Source: Ostrinia nubilalis (Eukaryota; Arthropoda; Insecta; Lepidoptera; Crambidae). From it: a stretch of DNA of 64,000 bases. The notes below the pieces were generated by a model. It made no database searches and was not told the DNA's origin. It worked only from the letters and a program-made list of their open reading frames with translations. Within the stretch, counting starts at the first letter, position 1. Every line of letters begins with the position of its first letter. The stretch spans positions 10,972,501-11,036,500 of the forward strand of contig NC_087090.1 of assembly GCF_963855985.1 (NCBI RefSeq), written 5' to 3'. Positions 47,801 through 57,461 of the stretch are shown here, piece by piece. A program made the translations under genes and the position numbers.

Positions 47801-49421
47801 AGTTTCTGATTGCAATGATACAGCATTTGTGATTGAACAGTTAGATAAACTATTTGATTGTACAAATGGTCCATCATCTTTAAATGACGTAAAGAAAGGG
47901 ATCCGGGAAAATGTTTCCACATCAAGTAATCACATTGAGTCTTGGACCTTTTATACTGATAAGTTAAAAACCATAAAATTTATAACAGCAGAAAACACGA
48001 TACTAAAAAATGTTAAATGCGTAAAGGGATATCAAATATCTATCAAATCCTTAAACGATATTTGGGAAAAGTTAAAGAATGAAGGGTTTAAATATATGAA
48101 CCTTAGACAGTTTAACCAAGACTCTGGAAAACTTATTTGGAATCATTAGGCAACACAGTGTAACCAATAGAAATCCCACTATCACGCACTTTACTGCAGC
48201 GCTTAAAACAAGCATGGTTACTGGGCTGAAAGTGCCTCATAGCAGAAGTGCTAATTGTGAAGCAGACAACAATAAACATATGCTGGAATATAAAGACATT
48301 TTAAAAACTAAATTAAAAACAACAGAAATAAAAATTAATGTTCAAGATTCCACAGACACTGAATTTTATCCTGTGTTGTCTATCCCGGACCCTGAAAACT
48401 TAGAACAGCCCATTGAAAATTTGTGTAGCCTTGAAAACCAACCAGTAGTATATGTAAGCGGGTATTTAGCTGCCAAACTATTACAGAACAGTTCTTGTTT
48501 AATTTGTGAAGAGTGTTTGAGCGTGAAAACTCCTGTTGACAATGATTTGTATGCATATATATCTCTTCGCGAATGGTGGCATGATAAAAAAAGTCTCGTT
48601 TATCCAACAATTCAATTATGTACCACCGTAAATGAAGCTAAACAATTTTATCATGACCATATTGCCGACCAGATATATATGGAAAATGTTGGAAAATTCA
48701 TTTTCTTAATGTTGAGTACAAATTGTAATTTTAGTTGGTTTAAATGTCAACAACATAATAAATAAATTTATGATAAGATGTTTAAAATATTAAGTTACCT
48801 TTTTCTAAGAAAAAGTTGTAAAATCATTAATGACAGCTTCATAAAAAGTGAAAACAATTTTGCTGACAAAAGTAAAAAAGCACAGCAACAAAGCATTGAA
48901 AAGTAATCTTAGGGCTGAGGTTCGATCAGCTGATAAGAAAATTAAAGATGTTTATAAATAAAAATCCTATTTTTTCTTAGAAAAAGTTGTGAAAATAAAA
49001 GTTTACAAAATTATCATTTCTGTACTTTGTTATAATTTTCAATAATTCCTCATGCCTACAACTGCTATGTCATGTTCAATACTTATTGTAATATACCTAT
49101 TTTATTTCGAAATAAATAATTTACGTTACAAAACTTCGTTTTACTTACACATAGTATAAAATAAAAATAGTAATCATTAAAATATTGAAGGTTCCTATAC
49201 TAGATATCGATATGCAATTACAACCCTAGCAAAGTATCGATAATCGATAAGTTATTACGAACGTCACTAATACTGTCAGAAAATAAGGCATTATGTTGGT
49301 AGCTCCGCCTGTAGTTTGTGCGGTTGGTAAAGATTTGCGGGTCGTTCTCTAAAATGCATATGTGTGCGTGAGCTCAAAAAATATCTATGGAGTGCCGTCT
49401 CTTACTCTTTTATGCTCTTTG
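44819..49421 (+). mobile_element. P-element-like transposon, copy 1 (internally deleted)
   Basis: Starts cagtgggtagacacttctc and ends ttttatgctctttg; an 8-bp duplication atgtcact flanks it (44811-44818 and 49422-49429). At 4603 bp it is about 830 bp shorter than copy 2, mainly through one 801-bp deletion. Otherwise the two copies look nearly identical. It ends 128 bp before the ERGIC3 start codon. Confidence 0.92.
45463..48765 (+). pseudogene. P-type THAP transposase, defective copy
   Basis: The exon pattern equals that of copy 2: 45463-45563, 45798-46042, 46264-46317, 46726-46878, 47350-47436, then 47556 to 48765. The THAP exons are intact. In the last exon an extra A in the A-run near 47615 shifts the frame, an 801-bp segment (equivalent to 60312-61112) is missing, and two bases are lost near 48122 relative to gactctctgg in copy 2, causing an early stop. 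The deletion removes the residues equivalent to Asp349, Asp442 and Asp479 of copy 2. At most it could make a truncated THAP-only DNA-binding protein, which in Drosophila P biology can act as a repressor; that role here is inference. Confidence 0.88.
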
Positions 49422-49549
49422 ATGTCACTTGTCAAATCATCATCGATGTTTTAAAACTGATTCATCTGGATTCATTGAATATTTCTAAATTATCCGGCTA
49501 TTCAAGATAAAAAAAATTGAATACGCTACAATTCTACGAAACTATCAGA

Positions 49550-52500
49550 ATGTCATCACCATTAATTGACAAGTTTAAACAGTTAGATGCTTATGCCAAG
49601 ACATTGGAAGATTTTAGAATTAAAACTGCTACCGGTGCAGCAAGTAAGTTAAAATTTGCCTTACTACGCTTTGCTTTTGCTTTTTTACTTGCTTTAAACG
49701 GTGCCGAAGATAATAAACTAAAACGTGCATTTTATTTTAGTTACTATCATTGGCGGTATTGTTATGACTTTGTTGTTTATTTCTGAACTTCATACGTACA
49801 TGTCTCCAAACATATCTGAAGAATTATTTGTCGACACGTCAAGAGGACACAAGCTAAGGATCAATTTCGATATCGTTATACCTAGGATATCATGTGATTG
49901 TAAGTATCATTATAATGTAGTTTTAAATAAGTGAGCCTTGTCCACTAGACTTTGTCATCTGCATTACAAAATCAGTATCATGAATAAAAATAAAAGAGAC
50001 AAAGCTTCACCTACGATAAGTACTTAAATATTTATTTATTTTATAGTCCATTTTGGACCACCACATCCCAAACAAGAATATGATACATAAGTAGTAAATG
50101 AATGTGCTTAGCAATCCTAATAATTAAAGATAGATAATCTTGTATTTATTTTGCTAAAAATATTTTTTTACTATCTGTAACCATTTTATTTTATTTTTTA
50201 GACCTGGTGTTAGATGCTATGGATTCATCAGGAGAACAGCATTTACAAATGGATCATAATATTCACAAACGCAGACTAGATTTAGATGGAAATCCTATAG
50301 AAGAACCTAAGAAACAAGAAATCGCAATATCATCCACTACTGTAATTTCAACATACATAATAACCTAAACATAAGTATTCTTTAATTACTTACTTTTTAA
50401 ATATTCCCAACCTACATAATATTAAGTTAATATGCTAATAATTTTTATAGTTTTTGTAGGTCAAGAAATGAAAATGTACTGTTGTCAGCCCCATGAGACA
50501 GAAATAACAAGCATTGAGGATAACTAAAAATCCCTTTGGAATAAATGATATAGATTACATATTTCTATATTGTTTATATATTTTTATACATATTGCAGAA
50601 TCATCAAAACAACAGTATTGCACTTAAAACAACATGTGGTAGCTGTTATGGAGCAGCTTACAATGAATCTCAGTGAGTATTTAAAGTAGCATATTAATTT
50701 TTTATGTGGGTATACATATAAATAAAGCAATATTTTCCTTTCCTTTCCAATTAAAAAATGGTTTACTTTTACACTCACATTTACTTCAGATGCTGCAATA
50801 CTTGTGAAGATGTAAAAGAAGCTTATAGAATAAGACGATGGGCTCTTCCAGACTTATCAACAATTGAACAGTGTAAAGATGATGACTCTATTGAAAGAAC
50901 TAATTTGGCTCTTAAAGAAGGATGTCAATTATATGGATACATGGAAGTTAATCGGGTAATTTAGATAAATGGAGTTATATGTATGTCATGAGCTTGAAGT
51001 TTTTACTTGGTTTGTTATAAAATGGACAAATACAACATTCAAGCTTAGACTTACTAAGCCTAAATTAAATTACTTTAAATTGTAGACTGTTTAATTACAG
51101 ATGATTCTCTTTTCTAGGTTGGTGGAAGTTTTCATATAGCCCCAGGAAAGAGTTTCACCATCAATCATGTTCATGTTCATGATGTGCAACCATTCTCATC
51201 TTCTGTTTTCAACACCACCCATATAATCAAACATCTTTCATTTGGAAGTGATATTAAAAGTGGGAATACTGCACCACTGGATGGTATTACTGGCACAGCT
51301 AAAGAAGGTTAGTAAAACTGCATACAAATCCTTCATCTTTGTTTATTTAAAGTTGTTTGTAATTCAAATGAAATCTTCATACTAGAAATCACTAAATTAT
51401 CATATTAGCATTTTCTGTTCATTACTTTTCATAGATTTTCACAATTTAAATTCCTAATCTTAAATTCCTTTCTACATTGACATAGTAACATTGATAGTTA
51501 ATTTGGGCAGTACGTAAATGTTTGTCAGAAGAAAATTTTATGCAGTTGAACTAAGTTAGGTTCTCATCAGTGCCGTAACTAGCCTTTTATGCGCCCGGTG
51601 CGAGAAATATAAAAAAATGTAACCTTTTTGAATAAAAAGTAACCTTCTACGGGGGGGGGGGGGGGGGGGGGGTATAAGATTGTTCATGGATGGAAAATGA
51701 ATACAATTGATCATCAATCATTTACCTAAATTCGAAATTTTGACCATTCCATGAAGACCGAAGAGTGACCGGTCATATAAAAACGTTTCATGGATTTGCG
51801 TTTCACTATCGAAAAACATTGGCTAAAACTCATTTTTTATAACAAATAATAAATCAAATTCATGTTTAAATGCAGTTTATGACATAATTTTTAAATTGTC
51901 ACTATTAATATTTTTTACTGAAGAACCTGTAAAAGTTAATTCTACAATTTCTGAAAAATCACCTAAAAGTAACCTTTTCATTAGTGTAACCTAAAAGTAA
52001 CCAATGCAGTTCAAAAGTAACCTAAAAGGTTACAAAAGTAACCTTCTGGCAACACTGCGGCTATCTGAATGCGTGATTCTCGATGTATCGGGGAATCCCC
52101 GAACATTGGGTGGGACGGCGCGGCAGAATGGAACGTTTGTGAATCGTTTAGTTTTGTAAGTCATCCTTTTCACTCTTGTCGAACGATGAATTTTCTATCT
52201 ATCTCTCGCACGCTAGTGCGTCAGTAACGCCGCACGTAGTTAATGAATAAAATCAAAGATAAAGGGAGGACCAATGAATGTGGCTGACAGCAATGACAGC
52301 GTAACGTGAACTATATGTACATCTCCTCAGCTAGATTGACAGATTTGCTTAGAACTTCTAAGTTAGAAGTGGCGCCCTCCAAATGAATATAGACAGAAAT
52401 TGTCTCATAGTTACGGTATAGCCTCGTAGCGCCCACGCGCCTTTTGATAACCCAAAATAAACATGGCGACTACAGCCCAGAACTTTTTTCAACTAACTTT

Positions 52501-55475
52501 CAATTACCGCCCATGCGCCTTTCAGAAGGCCATATTATTAAACTTTGTCTAGATTATTGAAATTTCGCGGCTTAAAGAAATAATTTAATTCGATTTCTGA
52601 ACGAAATATTAGGGAACAGTTTCCGGTATGCTACCATTGGCTGTCACAATTATTGACAGATGGGATTTTTTGAAAAATGGCCGGCGGTATGGACGGCTCA
52701 CTAACACGTAGTTAGTAAATCGCATTTTTTTATGATAATCCGTGGTTGTCGAGTATGTTTTTATGCAAAAAGTTGCTAACGAATAGGTATTACTTAAATA
52801 GAGATAATTACTTTGCATTTTTAGGGCAGAAATTCTGCGAAATCTTGGTTTGAAATAATATGTACTTTGTGAAGGCGGTTGGGTCGAAGCTAGTACTAAA
52901 AATATCACAATATTTTTAGTTTGTGGCTTTGTGTTATATTGGTTTATGGAATATTACTAATATAAAAATGCAACTTATCTTTCACTAATAATTAATTTAA
53001 TTAATTAATTATTTATCGGCCGTTTGGTGTAGTAGTTCTAAAAGGGACTACTATGCCGAGAGGTCCCGGGTTCGATTCCCAGCCGGGCAGAAATTAAAAT
53101 GATGAATTTTAATTTCTGTGACGGGTCTGGGTGTTACTAGTATAATATGTATGTATTTAAAACGTATATAATGTAGTATATCCGTTAAGCGAGCACCCAT
53201 AACACAAGCATATTAATTGCTTACTATGGGGCTAGATAGCGTTATGTGTGAAATTGTTAAAAAATATTTATTATTTATTAATTTAATACTCTTTACACTA
53301 CTATTTTTTTTGTATTATTTAATTTTACTTCACTTAATACTTCCTTTTAATCTAGTATTTGTGGCCCGATGGCCTTTGTAAAGAACAAAATGTAGACAAA
53401 TAATTGAATTTAAAAACACATGCTAATATAATCATAATTATACCCTGAAAGTTTCACTTCAAACTGGTAACTCTAACACATACGAATTTCAACTCAAAAT
53501 CTTGGGCTGATAGGACTATAACTATGATGTCCTATAAGAAGGACGGTCGGGTCGTAGTTAAAGAGGATCCAAAAAATCCGTGGGCGCTACGAGGATAGGT
53601 ACTTTTGTTTGTGTATGTAATATTGCGAGCAAGACAAGGTGGATTTATATTTGTCTGGTGTGTCGTGACGTGACGCGTCAGAACTGTATCGGTTCCATAC
53701 ATAAGACATCACAACACAACACGTTACGCACTAGTGTGAACGTTACCATCCTACTAATATTATAAACGCGAAAGTTTGTATGGATGATGGATGGATGTTT
53801 GTTACTCTTTCACGCAAAAACTACTGAATGGATTTTAATGAAACTTTACAATAATATAGCTTATACATCAGAATAACACATAGGCTACAATTTATAAACA
53901 TATTGTTCGAAATACTAATCCTGCGCAGACGAAGTCGCGGGCACCAGCTAGTACTAAATGTATGAAACCGATACCGTTCTGACGCGTCACGTCACGACAC
54001 ATCAGACAAATATAAAACCACCTTTACAAGTGTTGTTGTTTCAAGATCGCTTGAAAAATGCCATATATGTAGATATAGATAGTACAGAGGGCGCGTCTAC
54101 ACCATATTCGCAATAAAACAAAATGTACCTACTAACTACCATGCATGAAACAAAACTAGATACTGGTCTGGTCATTTCTGCGCCCCTCCAGGGTCTGCGC
54201 CCTGTGCCTGGGCACCGCTGGCACCGCCCTAGTTACGGCACTGGTTCTCATATTACATAATGAAAGCCCTAAATACCCCCAATATTTTTAAATAAAATAA
54301 CATTTTGAGTAGGTACTACAAGTTTAAATTAAAGTATTTACAAAGTACAAAACCATATACTTTCAACAACGTATTCCGGTTCCAATAGCCATAAACGTTC
54401 CAAATGTTCCTCCACCTTGAAGCATAACTTTTCCAACAGAATGAACTAATTCGCGCCCTCTTGCTCCATATCTAAATAACAATAAAGATAATATAATTAT
54501 TGGTAACATTGAAATAATATATTAAAACATGCTAGGTTACATTAAAAAACAACCTCAAAGCAGTGAAGCCACCGAAGAGACCTCCACTAGCCATTCCCAC
54601 GCAAAATCCTATCATGAATCCCATTTTCATTTTATCAAAACACGAGGGTCCTTGACTTTGATAAACACCTCCAGGAACAGGCATTATTACCTACTCGTAA
54701 TTTACTTCAAAATTAAATGCGAAATCTGAATCTCAGGTCAAAAACCAAAATGCAACAATGAATGACAGGAGACAACTGTCAAACTGACAACTTCAGTCTG
54801 ACATTTTACGACAACATTTTTTATCTACTTACAAGCAGAGATCACATTATATACAGCCACTATACAGCCATCAAGTTTTTATTTATTTTTATTGTGCAAA
54901 ATCTTTTTTTTTTTGACACTGCGTTTGGGCGGGTTATATAAATGTTGCAGCTTCCAAAAAGCTTTCGATTTTTTAACTTTAGTTATTCTTTAGACACTCT
55001 TTAGGGAATTCTGATCCATCACTTAACATTCCCTAAACACTTCAATTTTCAGGTGCTGTAATGTTCCAGTACTACTTAAAAATAGTTCCTACAATGTATG
55101 TAAAATTAGATAAGACTGTGCTATATACCAACCAATTCTCTGTGACTAGACACCAGAAATCAGTCTCAAACGCCAATATGGAATCTGGCATGCCTGGTGC
55201 TTTCTTTAGTTATGAACTATCACCTTTAATGGTAAAATACACAGAAAAGGAAAGGTAAGAAATAACAAGCACATTTTATGATTTAAACTGTTGTTTATTA
55301 TTTATCTAGTATCTTCTACATTATCTTCTCATTTTTCAGGTCCATTGGGCATTTGGCAACCAATATATGTGCTATAATAGGAGGAGTGTTCACAGTTGCT
55401 GGTATATTTGATAGTTTATTATACCATTCACTTAACGCTTTTCAGAGCAAGATGTTATTAGGAAAATCTGGCTAA
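49550..55475 (+). CDS. ERGIC3: ERGIC3, ER-Golgi intermediate compartment protein 3
   Basis: Membrane protein cycling between ER and Golgi in COPII/COPI traffic. Eight exons: 49550-49643, 49741-49899, 50202-50341, 50599-50672, 50790-50955, 51118-51307, 55053-55254, 55340-55475. All have GT..AG borders and consistent phase, giving 386 residues (human about 383). Order: short cytosolic N-terminus, first membrane segment (about residues 32-47, [17 protein letters not shown]), a long luminal domain with paired Cys motifs CGSC (144-147) and CCNTC (157-161), then a second membrane segment (about 350-368) and a cytosolic tail ending KSG. This matches the ERGIC_N plus COPII-coated ERV architecture. 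Intron 6 (51308-55052) holds a hAT-like element and, on the other strand, ROMO1. The start codon lies 120 bp after the target duplication of P copy 1. Confidence 0.95.
51651..51672 (+). repeat. Run of 22 consecutive G
   Basis: Homopolymer between ccttctac and tataag; its true length is uncertain because such runs are hard to sequence. Confidence 0.9.
53021..53290 (+). repeat. tRNA-derived SINE
   Basis: The head ggccgtttggtgtagtagtt gives an A-box-like region, then B-box gggttcgattccc. The body carries gagcacccataacacaagc and gcttactatggggctag, and the tail is AT-rich. The same body occurs at 42690-42830. Stem pairing does not support a functional tRNA. Confidence 0.7.
53749..53952 (+). mobile_element. 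Lep1-type Helitron-like element
   Basis: Starts tcctactaatattataaacg and ends cagctagt, with the lepidopteran core aactactgaatggattttaa and the closing gaagtcgcgggcaccagctag. TC start, CTAG end and lack of target duplication fit Helitrons. Confidence 0.7.
54363..54684 (-). CDS. ROMO1: ROMO1, mitochondrial inner-membrane protein, nested antisense in ERGIC3
   Basis: Small mitochondrial inner-membrane protein (reactive oxygen species modulator 1; Mgr2-like) associated with the TIM23 import machinery. Two exons on the minus strand, 54684-54554 and 54471-54363, with GT..AG borders, joined within an Arg codon (AG|A). The product is 79 residues, the same length as the human protein. It begins [20 protein letters not shown], has two Gly-rich membrane segments ([19 protein letters not shown] and [18 protein letters not shown]) and ends GIRC. 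The intron is 82 bp. The whole gene lies in intron 6 of ERGIC3 and is read in the opposite direction. The near-complete match to the family makes the call secure even though each exon is too short to stand out as an open frame. Confidence 0.96.
55415..55420 (-). terminator. Candidate MTERF3 poly(A) signal inside ERGIC3 coding exon
   Basis: On the minus strand aataaa lies 57-62 bases past the MTERF3 stop codon. On the plus strand these bases are part of the last coding exon of ERGIC3. Confidence 0.5.
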
Positions 55476-55476
55476 T

Positions 55477-57076
55477 TCATAGTGTCTTGAGAAACACATT
55501 AAAATCATTTATATTACATTTGGCGTATAATTTACAAAAATCTACATCCCTTCCTTCAGCTAAAGCCATTATTGGAACATAATTTTCTTTCGTAGGATCA
55601 AATTGGGCTCTGCCTAATTTTTGTAAAAACAAATATCGTTGTTTAACTTTAAAACTTCTACATAATAAAATTTCTGGTTGCTGCAATATTGTTGAATGTG
55701 GAATTTTTATTGTATTATGTAGCAGGTTGAATCTTTCTAGAAGTGCTCTTTGATCTGCAAAAAAAGTTTAAAATATTATTTTTCTAAAAGAAACCATTGT
55801 GTTAATAACAGTAATAATAGTCAATAAAAATGAAGAAAGAGAATGTCTTGTGGCATTAATAAAAAATAATAAACAATTGTGGGCCGTGTGGTGACGGCAG
55901 AGTAGAATACATTTGTCACCAACCCCTACTCTTCCCGCGGGTGTCGTAAGAGGCGACTTAGGGACTACACATCAAACAGAAAATGGGCAGCAGCGCTCTC
56001 TGAAAAACATCAATCTTTTAAACTGCGATCTCCAACCCGCCTGCCAAGCGTGGAGATTATGGCAAAACCCTCCACTATAGTGGAGGAGGCTCATAGTCCA
56101 GCAGTGGACTGTAAAGGGCTGTTGATGAATAAACAATTGTAAAAACTTGAGAGTTCACATTTTTCATGTATGAATGAGCACTATATTCTCTACATTCATC
56201 GTTTTGTTGCACAAACCTTAGTTATTTAATATAAATAAGAGGTACCTATTTAGTATGATTTATAAGAAATTACAACTTACTCATCATCCACAATCTAGGT
56301 TTATCTAATAAAAGTTTCTTTACTTCAGATTCTTCAAAGCCCATTTCCTCTTTGATAACAAATGTGTTGGTTGTTACATGATGTAAGCTGTATGTTATCA
56401 GTCTAGGTTGCTTTGTTGCTAAAAACCTGACCTCATCACCACATAAACCAAACTTTTGTTGATAGTAGCCCAATCTTCTGTCAATTCTTAAAGTGCTGAA
56501 ATAAGTTACATTTTATTAAAATTAGTGCTGTAAAATAAATTACTTAGCATTAACATTTCATAACAAACAAACATACCTGAACATGAGCCAAAAGGGATTG
56601 TGTTGAATAATTCTACTTATTTGACTTTTAGAAAAATGTTTTGACTGTAAATAATTAATTCGAACCTCTAGATCATCAAGGGGCTGGCATAATATTAATG
56701 GATTTTTAGTTAGGTAATTTCCCAGTTCTTCTTTATCAACAAAGTCATTGATAAACAAAATGTGTTTCTTAATATCATCAAAATTCAACTTAAGTATTTT
56801 ATTTACAACATGCGGATTCTTTTCAATTTTACTCAAATTTATATTGAGATGTAGTAAATTCTGCAAAAATTCTGAGTTGTTAACATATGAAGCCAAATTA
56901 AAAGTATTAGGGTAGTATGGAGTTACCGACGACAAATCCTCGGAAATGCTTTCATCAATAAATTTATCATTAATCAGTTCATTTTGCGACTTTGGTTTTT
57001 CTGTTAACAAACTAAAATATCTCCAGTTCTTTGTTAAAGAACTTAGGTTAATTCTCAAATTTCTGGAAACCGCCAT
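55477..57076 (-). CDS. MTERF3: MTERF3, mitochondrial transcription termination factor 3
   Basis: Mitochondrial mTERF-family protein that binds mtDNA or rRNA and affects transcription and ribosome assembly. Three exons on the minus strand: 57076-56577, 56495-56281 and 55754-55477. Borders and phases agree, giving 330 residues. The N-terminus (MAVSRNLRINLSSLTKNW) is basic and fits a mitochondrial targeting peptide. The body shows repeated mTERF helices with motifs such as LTKNPLILCQPLDDLEVRI, NPFWLMF and LLDKPRLWMM. The C-terminus ends LAEG..VDFCKLYAKCN..FNVFLKTL, the typical MTERF3 ending. It faces ERGIC3 tail to tail with one base between the stop codons. Its start codon lies 385 bp from P copy 2. 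MTERF3 rather than another mTERF paralogue is chosen from the C-terminus. Confidence 0.9.
55882..56125 (+). repeat. Lepidopteran retroposon fragment in MTERF3 intron 2
   Basis: Carries ccgcgggtgtcgtaagaggc and agcagtggactgtaaagggc followed by ttgatgaataaa, a layout I recall as the 3' end of abundant lepidopteran non-LTR elements or a SINE derived from them. No coding content. Confidence 0.55.
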
Positions 57077-57448
57077 GGTTTTAGTTTACTAATACTAAAT
57101 CACTTTAATGTGTTGTCCCATTTAAAGCTGTAGTCCCATGTAAGTAGTCCCCAGTTGGCCCTCTGGTAGGTATAGTAAGATGAAAATGTTTCACCTACTA
57201 AAAGACCTGAAAAGAAGAGAATGATACGAATCATACAATTATGTAAACACAAGTAGGCTGAAAATTAGATACATACCTACGTTTAAATACTAAATGAATA
57301 AATAAATTAATATTTCTCAAGTACACAATATTTTTTTACTATATAAATTTCGGTGTTTGACATTGACAAGTCAGTTTTGTTGAGGTTATGTTTTTTACCC
57401 GACTACGGCAAAGCAAAAGGAGGGTTATGATTTTGACAGGCTATGTAT
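57077..57448. other. MTERF3 upstream region plus dispersed repeat
   Basis: The first ~300 bp should include the MTERF3 promoter. From about 57393, acccgactacggcaaagc followed by aaaggagggttatg is a repeat also seen near 22040. Confidence 0.5.
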
Positions 57449-57461
57449 GTATGTATCAGTG

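Larger units (their letters stand above)
51568..54243. mobile_element. hAT-like non-autonomous element with nested repeats
   Basis: Ends cagtgccgtaactag and ctagttacggcactg are inverted copies, flanked by the 8-bp duplication gttctcat (51560-51567 and 54244-54251), both typical of hAT. I found no hAT transposase in its 2676 bp. Nested contents: a run of 22 G, repeats of aaaagtaacct (51635-52045), a tRNA-type SINE (53021-53290), an inverted-repeat element (arms about 53630-53702 and 53958-54030) and, in its loop, a Lep1-type Helitron. Confidence 0.85.
51308..55052 (+). other. ERGIC3 intron 6, host of ROMO1 and a hAT-like element
   Basis: A 3.7-kb intron, about ten times longer than most others in the gene. 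A hAT-like element (51568-54243) accounts for most of the length, and ROMO1 lies between it and the acceptor. Confidence 0.85.

Noticed and set aside
47603..47920. Minus-strand open frames within the P copies (also 61029-61391 and 61853-62083)
   Set aside because: Antisense shadows of the transposase exon; they vary only as the sense frame does.
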